Source: a bacterium
Lineage (GTDB): Bacteria > Patescibacteriota > Saccharimonadia > Saccharimonadales > UBA4665
NCBI GenBank assembly: GCA_021783725.1
Contig: JAJXTN010000009.1
Location: 1-42,369 of the forward strand
DNA: 42,369 nucleotides
Direction of reading: 5' to 3'
Every line of letters starts with the position of its first letter. Within the stretch, counting starts at the first letter, position 1. The notes under the pieces were generated by a model that ran no database searches, was not told where the DNA came from, and was given only the letters and a program-made list of their open reading frames with translations. Shown one piece after another: positions 21,138-32,609 of the stretch. The position numbers were made by a program, and so were the translations under genes.

Positions 21138-21961
21138 TGACCGAATTGATCGATACCCACTGTCACATACAGTCGATTGCGCTTGAAACTCACGATCAGG
21201 CTGAGCATTCGACGCGTGAATTGTGGGCCAAAGCCGACGCTTTGACGCCGGACGGGGTGGTTCAGGCGGCGATTGACAGTGGCGTGACCAAAATGATTTG
21301 CGTCGGTTGTGACATGCCGGATAGTCGTTTGGCGGTCGATTTTGTTCAGAATCGCCCAGCTTGTTGGGCTAGCATCGGCATTCACCCCCACGAAGCCGAT
21401 AGTTATGTAAACCAAGTCGACAAATTGGCCGATTTCAGCAATTTACTTTCTGGCTCCAAGATTGTGGCGATTGGAGAATGTGGTTTAGATTATTTCTATA
21501 ATCATTCTGACAAGTTAGCCCAACAAACAATCCTTAAGTTCCAGATAGAATTGGCGTTAAAGCATGATTTACCGATGATTTTTCATGTGCGCGATGCATT
21601 CGACGATTTTTGGCAAATCTATGATAGCTATCAAGCGGTTAGGGGAGTGGTGCACAGCTACACCGATAATCTAGCTAATTTACAAAAAGCTCTTGACCGA
21701 AAACTATTAATAGGCGTTAATGGTATAGTAACTTTCGCTAAGGATTTGGGGCAATTAGATGTCTATCGTTCGGTTCCACTAGATAGCCTGGTGTTGGAAA
21801 CCGACTCTCCCTTCTTGACACCTACCCCATATCGTGGTACTATAAATGAGCCCAAACGGGTGGTGAACATTGCTGATTTTGTGGCAGACCTTCGCGGCGA
21901 AGACCTCGAAAAATTGTCGGCCGTGACCACTAGCAATGCTCGCAACCTATTCGGCATTTAG
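21137..21961 (+). CDS. tatD: TatD family metal-dependent hydrolase/DNase
   Basis: 274 residues. The metal-binding residues are visible: IDTHCHIQ (H-x-H), IGECGLDYFY (Glu), MIFHVRDAF (His), GVVHSYTD (His) and LETDSPFLTP (Asp). TatD-type proteins are 3'-5' deoxyribonucleases or hydrolases in DNA repair or tRNA proofreading. Pairing with metG is very common across bacteria. Start overlaps the metG stop. It is slightly longer at about residues 20-40 (STRELWAKADALTPDGV) than typical. Confidence 0.93.
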   Translation: MTELIDTHCHIQSIALETHDQAEHSTRELWAKADALTPDGVVQAAIDSGVTKMICVGCDMPDSRLAVDFVQNRPACWASIGIHPHEADSYVNQVDKLADFSNLLSGSKIVAIGECGLDYFYNHSDKLAQQTILKFQIELALKHDLPMIFHVRDAFDDFWQIYDSYQAVRGVVHSYTDNLANLQKALDRKLLIGVNGIVTFAKDLGQLDVYRSVPLDSLVLETDSPFLTPTPYRGTINEPKRVVNIADFVADLRGEDLEKLSAVTTSNARNLFGI

Positions 21962-21978
21962 TCACAGGAGAATTAATC

Positions 21979-22380
21979 ATGATTACGCACAAACAATCTA
22001 TCTCGTTTTCGCCTGAGCGCGTGAGTAATGCTAATCGACTTGATGTAATCCGTATTGCCGCCGAAAACGCCAAAACTATGATAACCGCTCAAACCGACAA
22101 ATTAAAGGCTGACCAAGAAGCCCAGGCCTTAAGCGTTTTAGAGCAGTTGCAACGTGAGAAAGATAACTTAGATTTTCATTTACGTCCACAATTGAGGCGT
22201 GAAGACGAAGAAGACTCAGACCTGCAATCACGTCCACACAGTTATGATCCTATTCCGGTGCGCCATGAAACGCTTGAACCGGGAACCGTTATTCAGTCTC
22301 AAGTTGATGTCTACCAACAGGCGAAGGAACAGAGAATCGCTGAAGCCCGCAAGCTAACCGAACAAGCGGGGTTGAATTAG
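21979..22380 (+). CDS. Hypothetical helical protein
   Basis: 133 residues, highly charged and helical, no membrane segment, no recognised family. Residues about 30-65 (AENAKTMITAQTDKLKADQE, VLEQLQREKDNLDFHL) look like a coiled coil. AGGAG lies 8 nt before the ATG and the gene follows tatD by 17 nt. The next gene starts 2 nt after its stop. Likely part of the metG-tatD operon. Confidence 0.65.
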   Translation: MITHKQSISFSPERVSNANRLDVIRIAAENAKTMITAQTDKLKADQEAQALSVLEQLQREKDNLDFHLRPQLRREDEEDSDLQSRPHSYDPIPVRHETLEPGTVIQSQVDVYQQAKEQRIAEARKLTEQAGLN

Positions 22381-22382
22381 TC

Positions 22383-22745
22383 ATGGGTTTTTTGCCAAGG
22401 GTTTTTCGCAACGACGTCAGTCAGCAACAAGCTGAAGCTCATCGCAACCTCATCCGTCGTGAAGCCAAAATTGGTGGTGAGCTGTTTGGACCTATTCCAG
22501 AAGGACATCAACGCGAATTCTTTTGTTTAGATGAACATACTTGGGTGTGGCATGAGGGTTGGTTTGACGCCCAAGGCAAACAACAATCAGTTACTACTCG
22601 TTATGAAGTTCGTCCAACCGGTGTTTTGAAAATCCAAAACAATCGAGGCTACCAATCGCTTAGCTATGAAGAGGCCGTCAATCTATATCGGGCTGTTGAT
22701 CTGTATGAAAAAAAGGTCTCACCTTTATATTGGCAAACGGCTTAA
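22383..22745 (+). CDS. Hypothetical protein
   Basis: 120 residues, soluble, family not recognised. Trp and aromatic residues are concentrated in LDEHTWVWHEGWFDAQGK (about 52-70), followed by a beta-rich stretch (TTRYEVRPTGVLKIQNNRGYQSLSYEEAVNLYRAVDLY). The second gene of a coupled pair, 2 nt after the 133-residue gene, so the two products may interact. Confidence 0.65.
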   Translation: MGFLPRVFRNDVSQQQAEAHRNLIRREAKIGGELFGPIPEGHQREFFCLDEHTWVWHEGWFDAQGKQQSVTTRYEVRPTGVLKIQNNRGYQSLSYEEAVNLYRAVDLYEKKVSPLYWQTA

Positions 22746-22770
22746 TCGGCATTAGTTAAGCCCAAACAAG

Positions 22771-22776
22771 TATACT
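22771..22776 (+). promoter_or_regulatory. -10 box TATACT of the cysteine desulfurase gene
   Basis: TATACT ends 9 nt before ATG 22786 and 3 nt before an in-frame ATG at 22780; transcription from it would start close to 22783, favouring the second ATG. Confidence 0.45.
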
Positions 22777-22785
22777 TATATGGCA

Positions 22786-23940
22786 ATGTCCAAATCGATT
22801 ATATATCTAGATTATGCCGCCGCTACACCTCTGGATAGCGATGTTTTGACGGCTATGACGCCATATTTCAGCCAAAATTTTTATAATCCTTCGGCGGGTT
22901 ACACCTCGGCCCAACAAGTTCGCAAAGATCTAGATTTGGCTAGAGCGCAAGTGGCTCACTGGTTAGGTGCTCGCAGTAGTGAAATAATATTTATGGCCGG
23001 TGGCAGTGAAGCAAATAATTTAGCCATTCACGGTATAATGCGCCAATATCCCGAGGCCAACATCGTCGTCAGTGGTATTGAACATGAATCAGTCTTAGCC
23101 ACCGCCGAGCACTATGATTACCGTGAAGTTGCCGTTCGGGCCGACGGCACAGTTAATCTGGACGATTTGTTCAACAAAATTGATGACAATACCGTGATGG
23201 TTAGTATCATGTACGCTAATAATGAAGTCGGCACCATTGAACCAATTGGCGATATTAGCCGAAAAGTAGCCGAAGTCCGGACAGCGCGCACAGCCAAGGG
23301 CAATAGATTGCCAATATATCTACATACCGACGCTTGCCAAGCGGCTAATTATCTAGATTTACACGTCGCTCGCTTGGGTGTCGACTTGATGACTTTAAAT
23401 GGGGGTAAAATTTACGGTCCTAAACAGTCGGGCGCATTGTACATTAAGGGCGACATCAAATTATTGCCTCTGATAGATGGTGGCGGTCAGGAGCGTCGAT
23501 TACGCAGTGGCACCGAGAACGTTGCGGGGGCTATTGGCTTTAGTCGAGCTCTCGATATAGCTCAAAGTCTTCGACAGACTGAGGTCAAACGTTTGCGCGA
23601 GTTACAGCTTCAATTTTTTGAGTCCATCGAAGACCAATTGCCTCTGGCGGTAGTTAATGGTTCAAAGAAACAGCGTTTGCCGAACAATATTCATCTGTCC
23701 TTCCCGGGTATCGATAACGAACGTTTACTGATACAGCTTGACGAAGCTGGAGTTCAAGCCGCCGCTGGCTCAGCTTGTAGCGCTAGCGACGAAGAGCCAT
23801 CACATGTTTTGAAAGCTATTGGCCTGAGTGATGCCCAAGCCCAGAGCTCGATACGCTTGACTATGGGTCGGGCTACCGAATCAGCCAACATCTTAAAAAC
23901 GCTGAAGTTATTGACCGAATTTACCTCCACGGCTAAATAG
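22786..23940 (+). CDS. Cysteine desulfurase (IscS/NifS family)
   Basis: 384 residues, pyridoxal-phosphate enzyme that moves sulfur from cysteine to a persulfide. Seen: IYLDYAAATPLDSDVL, SGIEHESVLA with the His that stacks on PLP, TDACQAAN, the lysine in NGGKIYGPK, and the active cysteine in GSACSASDEEPSHVL. No iscU or suf gene is nearby, whereas mnmA follows 5.5 kb downstream; sulfur delivery to tRNA thiolation is a likely job. The second ATG is preferred from the -10 box. Confidence 0.93.
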   Translation: MSKSIIYLDYAAATPLDSDVLTAMTPYFSQNFYNPSAGYTSAQQVRKDLDLARAQVAHWLGARSSEIIFMAGGSEANNLAIHGIMRQYPEANIVVSGIEHESVLATAEHYDYREVAVRADGTVNLDDLFNKIDDNTVMVSIMYANNEVGTIEPIGDISRKVAEVRTARTAKGNRLPIYLHTDACQAANYLDLHVARLGVDLMTLNGGKIYGPKQSGALYIKGDIKLLPLIDGGGQERRLRSGTENVAGAIGFSRALDIAQSLRQTEVKRLRELQLQFFESIEDQLPLAVVNGSKKQRLPNNIHLSFPGIDNERLLIQLDEAGVQAAAGSACSASDEEPSHVLKAIGLSDAQAQSSIRLTMGRATESANILKTLKLLTEFTSTAK

Positions 23941-24107
23941 CTATTTTGGTGTTTTATTTGTCAGATAGTTTGAGCTATACTTACATCTGAAGCTTTAGCA
24001 CTTTGGAGTATCACGACTATACAGTAGTTTTATAACTATTTTGACGAGATAATCCGTAAGGTTCTATAGCCCTTAACGAGCGTATACCAAATGGTGGGAA
24101 TATAAAC

Positions 24108-24731
24108 ATGACAATCTGGTGGCTAATATTAATACTGGCGACTTTAGCTAGTATTGGTGTGGCTTTCATCTGGCTGATAGTCAAAATCAATGGTAACGGT
24201 CTAAACTCTAGCAAGTTTCAGAACGAATCATTGGGCGAAGCCGCCGAAGAAGATGTCGAGCACGTTTTCAACGAAAAGTTTCGTGAGGAACTGCGTAACC
24301 GAGGTCTACTACACTTCGAGAAGATCATTGGCGAGAACGCCATGTTCTTGCAACAGGATCTAAGGTTGACCACAGCTCAGCTTAACGATTACATGAAGAC
24401 TGAGATTAGCAGTAAGCTCAAAGAAGAGTTTGATAAGTATGAGCAGTCGATCATGGACGCCAAGCAGTTGGCGATTGAATCGATTCAGAAAACTAATACG
24501 GCCATCGATGAACAACGTAGTCTGATGAACCAACAACTGCAGTCCGAGATGGCTGCTGAAAAACAACAATTAGTTGAACGGTTTGAGAAAAACATGGCTG
24601 ATATCATTAATCACTACGTGTTAGAGGCGATTGGCGATCAGATCGACCTCAACGACCAGCTGGAATACATTTTGGCCGATCTGGAAGCCAACAAGAACGC
24701 CATTATTGAGGATATTCAGAGTGGAGCCTAA
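24108..24731 (+). CDS. ATP synthase b-like stalk subunit
   Basis: 207 residues: one N-terminal membrane helix (about 4-26, WLILILATLASIGVAFIWLIV), then a long charged coiled coil (about 60-170) and a C-terminal part (HYVLEAIGDQIDLNDQLEYI). No sequence match to b is strong, but the architecture and the position just before delta and alpha are those of the peripheral stalk. It stretches over the membrane to hold F1. The stop is 8 nt inside the delta gene. GGTGGGA is about 9 nt before the start. The upstream 23941-24107 has TATACT at 23976-23981 as possible promoter. Confidence 0.7.
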   Translation: MTIWWLILILATLASIGVAFIWLIVKINGNGLNSSKFQNESLGEAAEEDVEHVFNEKFREELRNRGLLHFEKIIGENAMFLQQDLRLTTAQLNDYMKTEISSKLKEEFDKYEQSIMDAKQLAIESIQKTNTAIDEQRSLMNQQLQSEMAAEKQQLVERFEKNMADIINHYVLEAIGDQIDLNDQLEYILADLEANKNAIIEDIQSGA

Positions 24732-25230
24732 AGCCGACATCAAATCTGTAATTTTGCCGCTGTTAGTAGTTGGACCGGTAGAAGTCGGCCGTTTGCTACG
24801 GGAATTATTAGAAATTGACAACATGATTGCCCAAGCCAAACTAACCAACAAACTCGAAACTTTCAAGTTACCCAAAACCTCGAGTATTATGGAAGAAACG
24901 ACTAGGCTCAATCAGTTTGATCTGTTGAAGACCGAAGATCGAAAAGTTCTGTTCGAAAGCTTAAAAGACATTGCCCTGAAAGCACCAGTCCTGCACATGA
25001 GCTTTAGCGCTGACCCATCACCAGCCTTTACCGCTAAACTGATGGATTGGTTGCGACGCGAAATTCACCCTCAAGTGTTGCTGACCATTGGCCTGCAGCC
25101 GAGTATTGGCGCCGGCTGTATTGTGCGCAGTACCAATAAATATTTTGATTTATCACTTCGTAAGGATTTGCTAAGTAAACAAGATTTATTGCGTAGTAAG
25201 ATCGTGAGCGTTATGGAGCCGGCTGTATGA
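24721..25230 (+). CDS. atpH: ATP synthase delta subunit
   Basis: 169 residues. The C-terminal half shows the OSCP/delta pattern: [41 protein letters not shown] and [22 protein letters not shown]. Delta sits on top of F1 and joins it to the b stalk. The GTG at 24721 is taken as the start since GAGGA is 8 nt before it and the frame further upstream is only an out-of-frame copy of the b gene. Overlaps the b-like gene by 11 nt and atpA by 4 nt (ATGA). It has no full N-terminal helical domain of the usual type, though a helical [10 protein letters not shown] segment is present. Confidence 0.8.
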   Translation: MEPKADIKSVILPLLVVGPVEVGRLLRELLEIDNMIAQAKLTNKLETFKLPKTSSIMEETTRLNQFDLLKTEDRKVLFESLKDIALKAPVLHMSFSADPSPAFTAKLMDWLRREIHPQVLLTIGLQPSIGAGCIVRSTNKYFDLSLRKDLLSKQDLLRSKIVSVMEPAV

Positions 25231-26725
25231 GTAGCGGTAGCCAGCATTTCGATCGATTAATCGAATCCGGCAATCCAGTCGGCGAAGTCATAGCGGTTGA
25301 TAAATTCTTGATTAAAGCCAAGGGTCTACAGCCAGTGGCTATCCACTCATTAATCATGTTTGAAGATGGTAGCAAAGGTTTTGTTCATCAAATATTGAAT
25401 GACTATGTTTCGATTCTGCATCTAGGCACCGATAGTTTGCGCGTTGGCATGGTGGCGGTTGTCCAGCACAATGAGCTGGTTACCAAAGTCGGCAAAGATT
25501 TTATCGGACGTGTGGTGTCGGTTACCGGCGAACCACTTGATGGTAAAGGTCCGATTGCCGCTGATGGAGTTTGGCCAGTATTCAACACCGCTCCAACTAT
25601 TTATCAGCGTCGTTTACTCGAGGAACAGCTAGAAAGCGGCGTAATCGCCATTGATTCACTGTTTCCGATAGTTCGAGGTCAGCGTATGTCATTGCTGGGT
25701 GATAGCAAATCTGGCAAAAGCTCGCTAGTGACCCAGATGACAATCAATCAAAAAAACACCGATCAAGTGGTGGTCTATTGTCTTATAGCCAAGCGTCGTA
25801 GTGACATTGATATGCTGTTAACTCGGCTTAAAGACAATGGCGGTATGGATAAGGCTATAGTTGTGGTGTCGACGATATTTGAATCATTAATAATGAGTTA
25901 TATAGCACCGTATGTGGCTTGCTCAATGGCCGAATATTTGTGGCAAAAATGCGATCAAGACACTATCGTAATTTATGATGATTTAACCTCTCACGCTTAT
26001 GCTTACCGTGAAGTGGCACTTTTATCAGGCGTTAGTCCTGGCCGAGACTCTTATCCTGGCGATATGTTCTATGCCCACTCTAGTTTGCTAGAACGCGGTG
26101 GTCGTTTGGAAAGTAGTGGCAAAAGTTTAACGATAGTACCGCTGGTGCATGCGGCGGCTGGTGACATCACCGCCTATCTGCCGACGAACATCATGTCCAT
26201 AACTGATGGTCAATGGATACTGGATATGGATATCTTTCGATCGGGTATTCGTCCGGCTTTAAGTTTGGGACTAAGTGTCACTCGTGCCGGCGGTGCTGGA
26301 CATAATAAACGTCAAAAAGCGATTGCTGCTCGAACTTTAAAGGTCTTGGCCGATTATCGACAAGCTGAACAATTTTCGCATTTCGGATCAGAATTGGCCG
26401 TTCAGTCCGGCAAAGCTTTGGCGACCGGCCACCAAATACTGGAATTATTAACTCAAAGTCCGACCGATGTATATAGTCTTATGGCCCAACAGCTAATGCT
26501 TGATATTATTTTGAATTTAGGTGAAAACGAGAATCTTGACCTCAATGCTCTGAAACTGCACAGCCAGGAATTCGCCGACAAACTGACTAGTGACGACGAT
26601 TTCGATAATATCCGTGATCAGCTCAAGGCCGCCTGCTTGATTGAAATCAAAGGCGCCCATACTAAGCATCCAGTCGCTCCAGAAGCCAAACCAGAACTAG
26701 CCAAACCACCAGCTGAGGTAAAATC

Positions 26726-26729
<4 letters not shown>
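25227..26729 (+). CDS. atpA: F1 ATPase alpha subunit, divergent
   Basis: 500 residues. Beta-barrel N-terminus ([16 protein letters not shown]), [31 protein letters not shown]-loop [10 protein letters not shown] in place of the usual [49 protein letters not shown], and [18 protein letters not shown] with the arginine that completes the beta catalytic site. Non-catalytic nucleotide-binding subunit of F1. The P-loop and the C-terminal domain differ clearly from ordinary alpha, but the order of genes is canonical. Overlaps gamma by 4 nt. Confidence 0.93.
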
Positions 26730-28893
<2,164 letters not shown>

Positions 28894-28918
28894 TAAAAGT
28901 TAGCCAACTGGGGTAGTC

Positions 28919-29287
28919 ATGGATTCGAGTGTTGATGACCAGAAAGTCATAGGCGTAGACGATGCGACGCCAAAAACCGAGTTTGAAGCCGAACAAGATA
29001 AAGCCGCCGCTGACTTTAACGCCTCTACCAAAAATGCTAAATTGAGCATGGAAGTTAAGGTCCATTCACCGTTTCGTGATTATTACGATGGTCAAGCTTT
29101 TAGCATTAGTGCCGTTAACGCCACTGGACCGTTCGACATTTTACCCAAGCACCACAACTTCATATCATTACTAAGCGCTTGTGACCTTATCGTCCGAACC
29201 GTTAAAAGTGGCGATCAGAAAATTAGGATTGCCGGCGGGATCATGCATGTTAAAGCTGACAAGGTGATTGTTTTTCTCGACGTTTAG
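28919..29287 (+). CDS. atpC: F1 ATPase epsilon subunit, beta-sandwich only
   Basis: 122 residues. Residues about 45-122 fit the epsilon N-terminal sandwich (VKVHSPFRDYYDGQAFSISA, TGPFDILPKHHNFISLLSAC, IAGGIMHVKADKVIVFLDV). The C-terminal inhibitory helices are absent, so the usual brake on ATP hydrolysis is missing. Instead, an acidic 45-residue extension leads the protein (DDQKVIGVDDATPKTEFEAE). Last gene of the operon. Confidence 0.88.
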   Translation: MDSSVDDQKVIGVDDATPKTEFEAEQDKAAADFNASTKNAKLSMEVKVHSPFRDYYDGQAFSISAVNATGPFDILPKHHNFISLLSACDLIVRTVKSGDQKIRIAGGIMHVKADKVIVFLDV

Positions 29288-29420
29288 ACAATTAACAATT
29301 TCCGATTAGCCAATAGCAATGAATTAACCATTATCGATTAGCAATCCAACTGGCTAATAGCTAATTGTTAATACATTGTTATTTGGAATTTGCTAATGGC
29401 TAATTATTAGAGTTTGTGGC
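29288..29420. repeat. AT-rich imperfect palindrome
   Basis: AATTAACAATT, GATTAGCCAATAGCAATG, GGCTAATAGCTAATTGTTAA and GGAATTTGCTAATGGCTAATTA pair with one another over about 130 bp. A related block is at 12660-12790. It sits between the atp operon and mnmA and may act as a terminator-like or REP-like structure. Confidence 0.6.
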
Positions 29421-29457
29421 TGTATTTACTGGGCGATTTTGCTAAAATAGGATATAT

Positions 29458-30504
29458 ATGTCAAAAAATGTCTATGTCGGAATGTCCGGCGGAGTTGATT
29501 CGTCGGTAACGGCCGCTTTGCTCAAACAGCAAGGCTATCAAGTCACTGGTGTCTATATGAAGAATTGGAGCCAAGATTTACCAGGTTTTGTCTGCCCGTG
29601 GAAGGAAGATTTTCAGGATGCTAAAAGGGTAGCGGTTCAGCTAGGTATCGATTTCAAAATGTATGATTTCGAGACTGAATATCGTCAAAAAGTGGTGGAT
29701 TATATGGTTCGGGAATATCAAGCTGGTCGGACGCCGAACCCTGATGTGATGTGCAATCAAGAAGTTAAGTTTAAATTATTTTTGGAAACCGCCCTAGAGG
29801 ATGGTGCCGACATGATTGCTACGGGCCATTACGCTCGAATAACGGACGGTCATTTGCTGATTGGTTTAGACAAGGGGAAAGATCAATCGTACTTCCTATA
29901 TCGTGTTAATGAGTCTGCCCTAAAACGTAGCTTGATGCCAATTGGCGAACTCCAGAAAACCGAAGTCCGTAAACTGGCTAAACAATTTGGTCTAGCGACG
30001 GCTGACAAGAAAGATAGTCAGGGAATTTGTTTTGTTGGTAAGGTGGGCATCAAAGATTTTCTGTTGTCGGAAGTTGGTCCTCAGCCACACGGCGATATTA
30101 TTGACCAGAATGGAGTAAAAATTGGTGAGCACGACGGCGCACTTTTCTATACTATTGGTCAGCGCCACGGTTTACAGGTTGGTGGCGGTCTACCGTATTA
30201 CGTTACTGGCAAAGATGTTCAATCTAACCAGGTGTTTGTGACTACCGATTTGCAAGACGATCAGTTATGGAGCAAACAACTGAAACTAGCCGACATTCAT
30301 TGGATAAATGGTGAACCAGATTTGACTAAAGATTATGCTGTGCGAACCCGCTATCGAGCGCCTCTAGTGGCGGTTAATCGAATCTCTAAAACCAATAAGC
30401 ACTTAACGCTAGATTTAGCCGAAGATGTTCGAGCTGTGACCTCCGGTCAATCGGCTGTAATTTATGATGGCGACATCTGTCTCGGCGGCGGTATTGTCGT
30501 TTAG
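29458..30504 (+). CDS. mnmA: tRNA-specific 2-thiouridylase
   Basis: 348 residues. The ATP pyrophosphatase PP-loop is GMSGGVDSSV (about 8-17), the first active cysteine is in NPDVMCNQEVKF, and the second in SQGICFVGKVG. It activates U34 of tRNA-Lys, -Glu and -Gln and replaces the oxygen by sulfur. Sulfur probably comes from the desulfurase at 22786. A leaderless start is likely: TAAAAT (29443-29448) lies 9 nt before ATG. Confidence 0.96.
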   Translation: MSKNVYVGMSGGVDSSVTAALLKQQGYQVTGVYMKNWSQDLPGFVCPWKEDFQDAKRVAVQLGIDFKMYDFETEYRQKVVDYMVREYQAGRTPNPDVMCNQEVKFKLFLETALEDGADMIATGHYARITDGHLLIGLDKGKDQSYFLYRVNESALKRSLMPIGELQKTEVRKLAKQFGLATADKKDSQGICFVGKVGIKDFLLSEVGPQPHGDIIDQNGVKIGEHDGALFYTIGQRHGLQVGGGLPYYVTGKDVQSNQVFVTTDLQDDQLWSKQLKLADIHWINGEPDLTKDYAVRTRYRAPLVAVNRISKTNKHLTLDLAEDVRAVTSGQSAVIYDGDICLGGGIVV

Positions 30505-30644
30505 CAACTTTTGACAACCAACACCCTAATGGCATATTTAATGCGATTGATGAAATTGCCAATGGCTTGCATTATGCCATCGCCTTTTACAAATAATCGT
30601 CGATATCTGCCATTCGGTCAGCCAATTTGTTAGAATAGACAGAT

Positions 30645-32606
30645 ATGACAGCTCAAGAAATCCGTAGTGCATACTTTGAATTCTTCAAAGCCCGACAACA
30701 TCAGGTAATTTCCCGGGCACTTTTGGTGCCACTCAATGACCCCACGACACTGTTTACTGGCAGTGGTATGCAGCCACTGATTCCATATCTTCTGGGTGAA
30801 CCACACTCTGAAGGTAAGCGCCTGGTTGATAGTCAGACTTGTTTTCGAGCTCAAGACGTTGATGAAGTTGGCGATAATCGCCACACGACTTTTTTCGAAA
30901 TGTTGGGTAACTGGAGTTTGGGAGACTATTTCAAAGCTGAGCAATTACCATGGTTTTTTGAATTTTTGACAGATGTAGTTGGCCTCGATCCGACCAAAAT
31001 CTATGTTACTTGTTTCATTGGTGACGAAGCGAATGGCATTCCGCGCGATACTGAATCGGCCGACATTTGGACCAAGTTATTTGAGACCAAGGGCATCGAC
31101 GCTAAAAAAGTTGATATTGGTTCGGAAGCCAATGGCGGTAAAGTCGGCATGCAGGCTGGTCGGATTTTTTATTACGATGCCAGCAAAAACTGGTGGTGTC
31201 GAGCCGGTAAAATCGGTGATATGCCGGCCGGTGAGCCAGGTGGACCAGACAGTGAAGTGTTTTATGAATTTGATTTCATCGAACACGACGCCAAATATGG
31301 TGAGAATTGTCATCCGAATTGCGACTGCGGTCGTTATATGGAGATCGGCAATAGCGTGTTCATGGAATATATTAAGACCGAAACTGGTTTCGAGAAACTG
31401 CCAAAACAGAATGTCGATTTTGGTGGTGGACTAGAGCGTATCTCAGCTGCTCAACTCAATAGCCCGGATGTTTTCAAAATCAGCATTCTCAAGCCAATCA
31501 TCGATAAACTTGAAGCCATATCTGACAAAAGTTACGACAGCCATACCGAAAGTATGCGGGTAATCGCCGATCATTTGCGGGCCGCTACATTCCTAGCGGT
31601 CGATGGGGTCGTGCCCAGCAATAAGGAGCAAGGTTATGTTATGCGACGTTTACTGCGTCGGGCGATTCGTTACGCTTTCGACTTGGGTATTGAACAAAAC
31701 TTCCTTGAGCAAATTGTGCCAATTATTGCTGACTTATATCACGCCGATTTTCCAGAAGTGGCTGCCAGCCGAGACCGAATCGTCGAAACCTTAGTCAAAG
31801 AAGAGAAAGTTTTCCGCCAAACCTTGCGTCGCGGCCTTCGCGAATTCGAAAAACTATTCACCGTCATCCCGACCTCAGTGGAGGGAACTATTAAAGACGG
31901 ATCTTTCGACTCCGCTCAAGATGACAAGCAGACTAGTCAGCGTTCTCATGGGGAAGCGCTGTTCACGCTGTATGACACCTACGGTTTTCCGGTCGAACTG
32001 AGCGTCGAGGAGGCTTTCAAACAAAATGTTGAACTTGATGCTAATTGGCGTGAACAATTCGACGCCAAGATGGCCGAACAGAGACAGCGCAGTCAAACCG
32101 CCTCCAAGGGCGTTTTTAAGGGTGGTCTGGGCGGTCAGACCCTCCAGCACAGAAAATACCACACCGCCACCCATCTGATGTACCAGGCCCTGCGTGAGGT
32201 CCTAGGAGACCATGTTGTCCAACGCGGGTCAAATATCACCGAAGAACGTCTGCGTTTCGACTTCAGTCAGCCAGAGAAGGTTACCCCTGAACAGATTAAA
32301 CAAGTAGAGGACATCGTCAATCAGCAAATCGCCAATGATCTCAAAATCTCGTTCGAGGAATATCCGACCAAAGTTGCCGTCGAGGAAAAAGGCGCATTGG
32401 GTCAATTCGGCGACCGTTATGGCGAAACTGTCAAAGTCTATAAAATGATTGCCGATGGTGCCGACAAACCTTTTAGTTTCGAAATCTGTGGTGGTCCGCA
32501 CGTCGACCATACTGCCCAACTGGCCGAAGGTGGCAAACATTTCAAAATCACCAAAGAAGAATCAAGCTCAGCTGGTATCCGCCGTATCAAAGCTGTTTTA
32601 GTGTAG
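30645..32606 (+). CDS. alaS: Alanyl-tRNA synthetase, short form with in-frame repeat insertion
   Basis: 653 residues against about 870 in most bacteria. The class II catalytic core is present (EIRSAYFEFF, CFRAQDVDEVGDNRHTTFFEMLGNWS, GGGLERI), followed by the editing domain with H-T-A-T-H (about 507) and C-G-G-P-H motifs for removing Ser and Gly. The protein ends right after HFKITKEESSSAGIRRIKAVLV, so the C-Ala domain and oligomerisation tail are missing. Codons for TVIPTSVEG...SFDSAQDDK (31863-31925) come from a dispersed palindromic repeat. Charges tRNA-Ala and tmRNA. TAGAAT lies 8 nt before the ATG (leaderless). Confidence 0.96.
   Translation: MTAQEIRSAYFEFFKARQHQVISRALLVPLNDPTTLFTGSGMQPLIPYLLGEPHSEGKRLVDSQTCFRAQDVDEVGDNRHTTFFEMLGNWSLGDYFKAEQLPWFFEFLTDVVGLDPTKIYVTCFIGDEANGIPRDTESADIWTKLFETKGIDAKKVDIGSEANGGKVGMQAGRIFYYDASKNWWCRAGKIGDMPAGEPGGPDSEVFYEFDFIEHDAKYGENCHPNCDCGRYMEIGNSVFMEYIKTETGFEKLPKQNVDFGGGLERISAAQLNSPDVFKISILKPIIDKLEAISDKSYDSHTESMRVIADHLRAATFLAVDGVVPSNKEQGYVMRRLLRRAIRYAFDLGIEQNFLEQIVPIIADLYHADFPEVAASRDRIVETLVKEEKVFRQTLRRGLREFEKLFTVIPTSVEGTIKDGSFDSAQDDKQTSQRSHGEALFTLYDTYGFPVELSVEEAFKQNVELDANWREQFDAKMAEQRQRSQTASKGVFKGGLGGQTLQHRKYHTATHLMYQALREVLGDHVVQRGSNITEERLRFDFSQPEKVTPEQIKQVEDIVNQQIANDLKISFEEYPTKVAVEEKGALGQFGDRYGETVKVYKMIADGADKPFSFEICGGPHVDHTAQLAEGGKHFKITKEESSSAGIRRIKAVLV
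31863..31925 (+). repeat. Dispersed palindromic repeat inserted in frame in alaS
   Basis: GTCATCCCGACC...AGTGGAGGGA followed by GGATCTTTCGACTCCGCTCA and AGATGACA. These are the two arms of the repeats at 12249-12277 and 12476-12514. The insertion is 63 bp, exactly 21 codons, and adds a segment before the conserved LYDTYGFP motif. Confidence 0.75.
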
Positions 32607-32609
32607 TAC

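Noticed and set aside
24631-24720. Upstream extension of the delta subunit gene
   Set aside because: The extension is out-of-frame sequence of the b-like gene (WNTFWPIWKPTRTP); GTG 24721 has a ribosome binding site and gives the family start.
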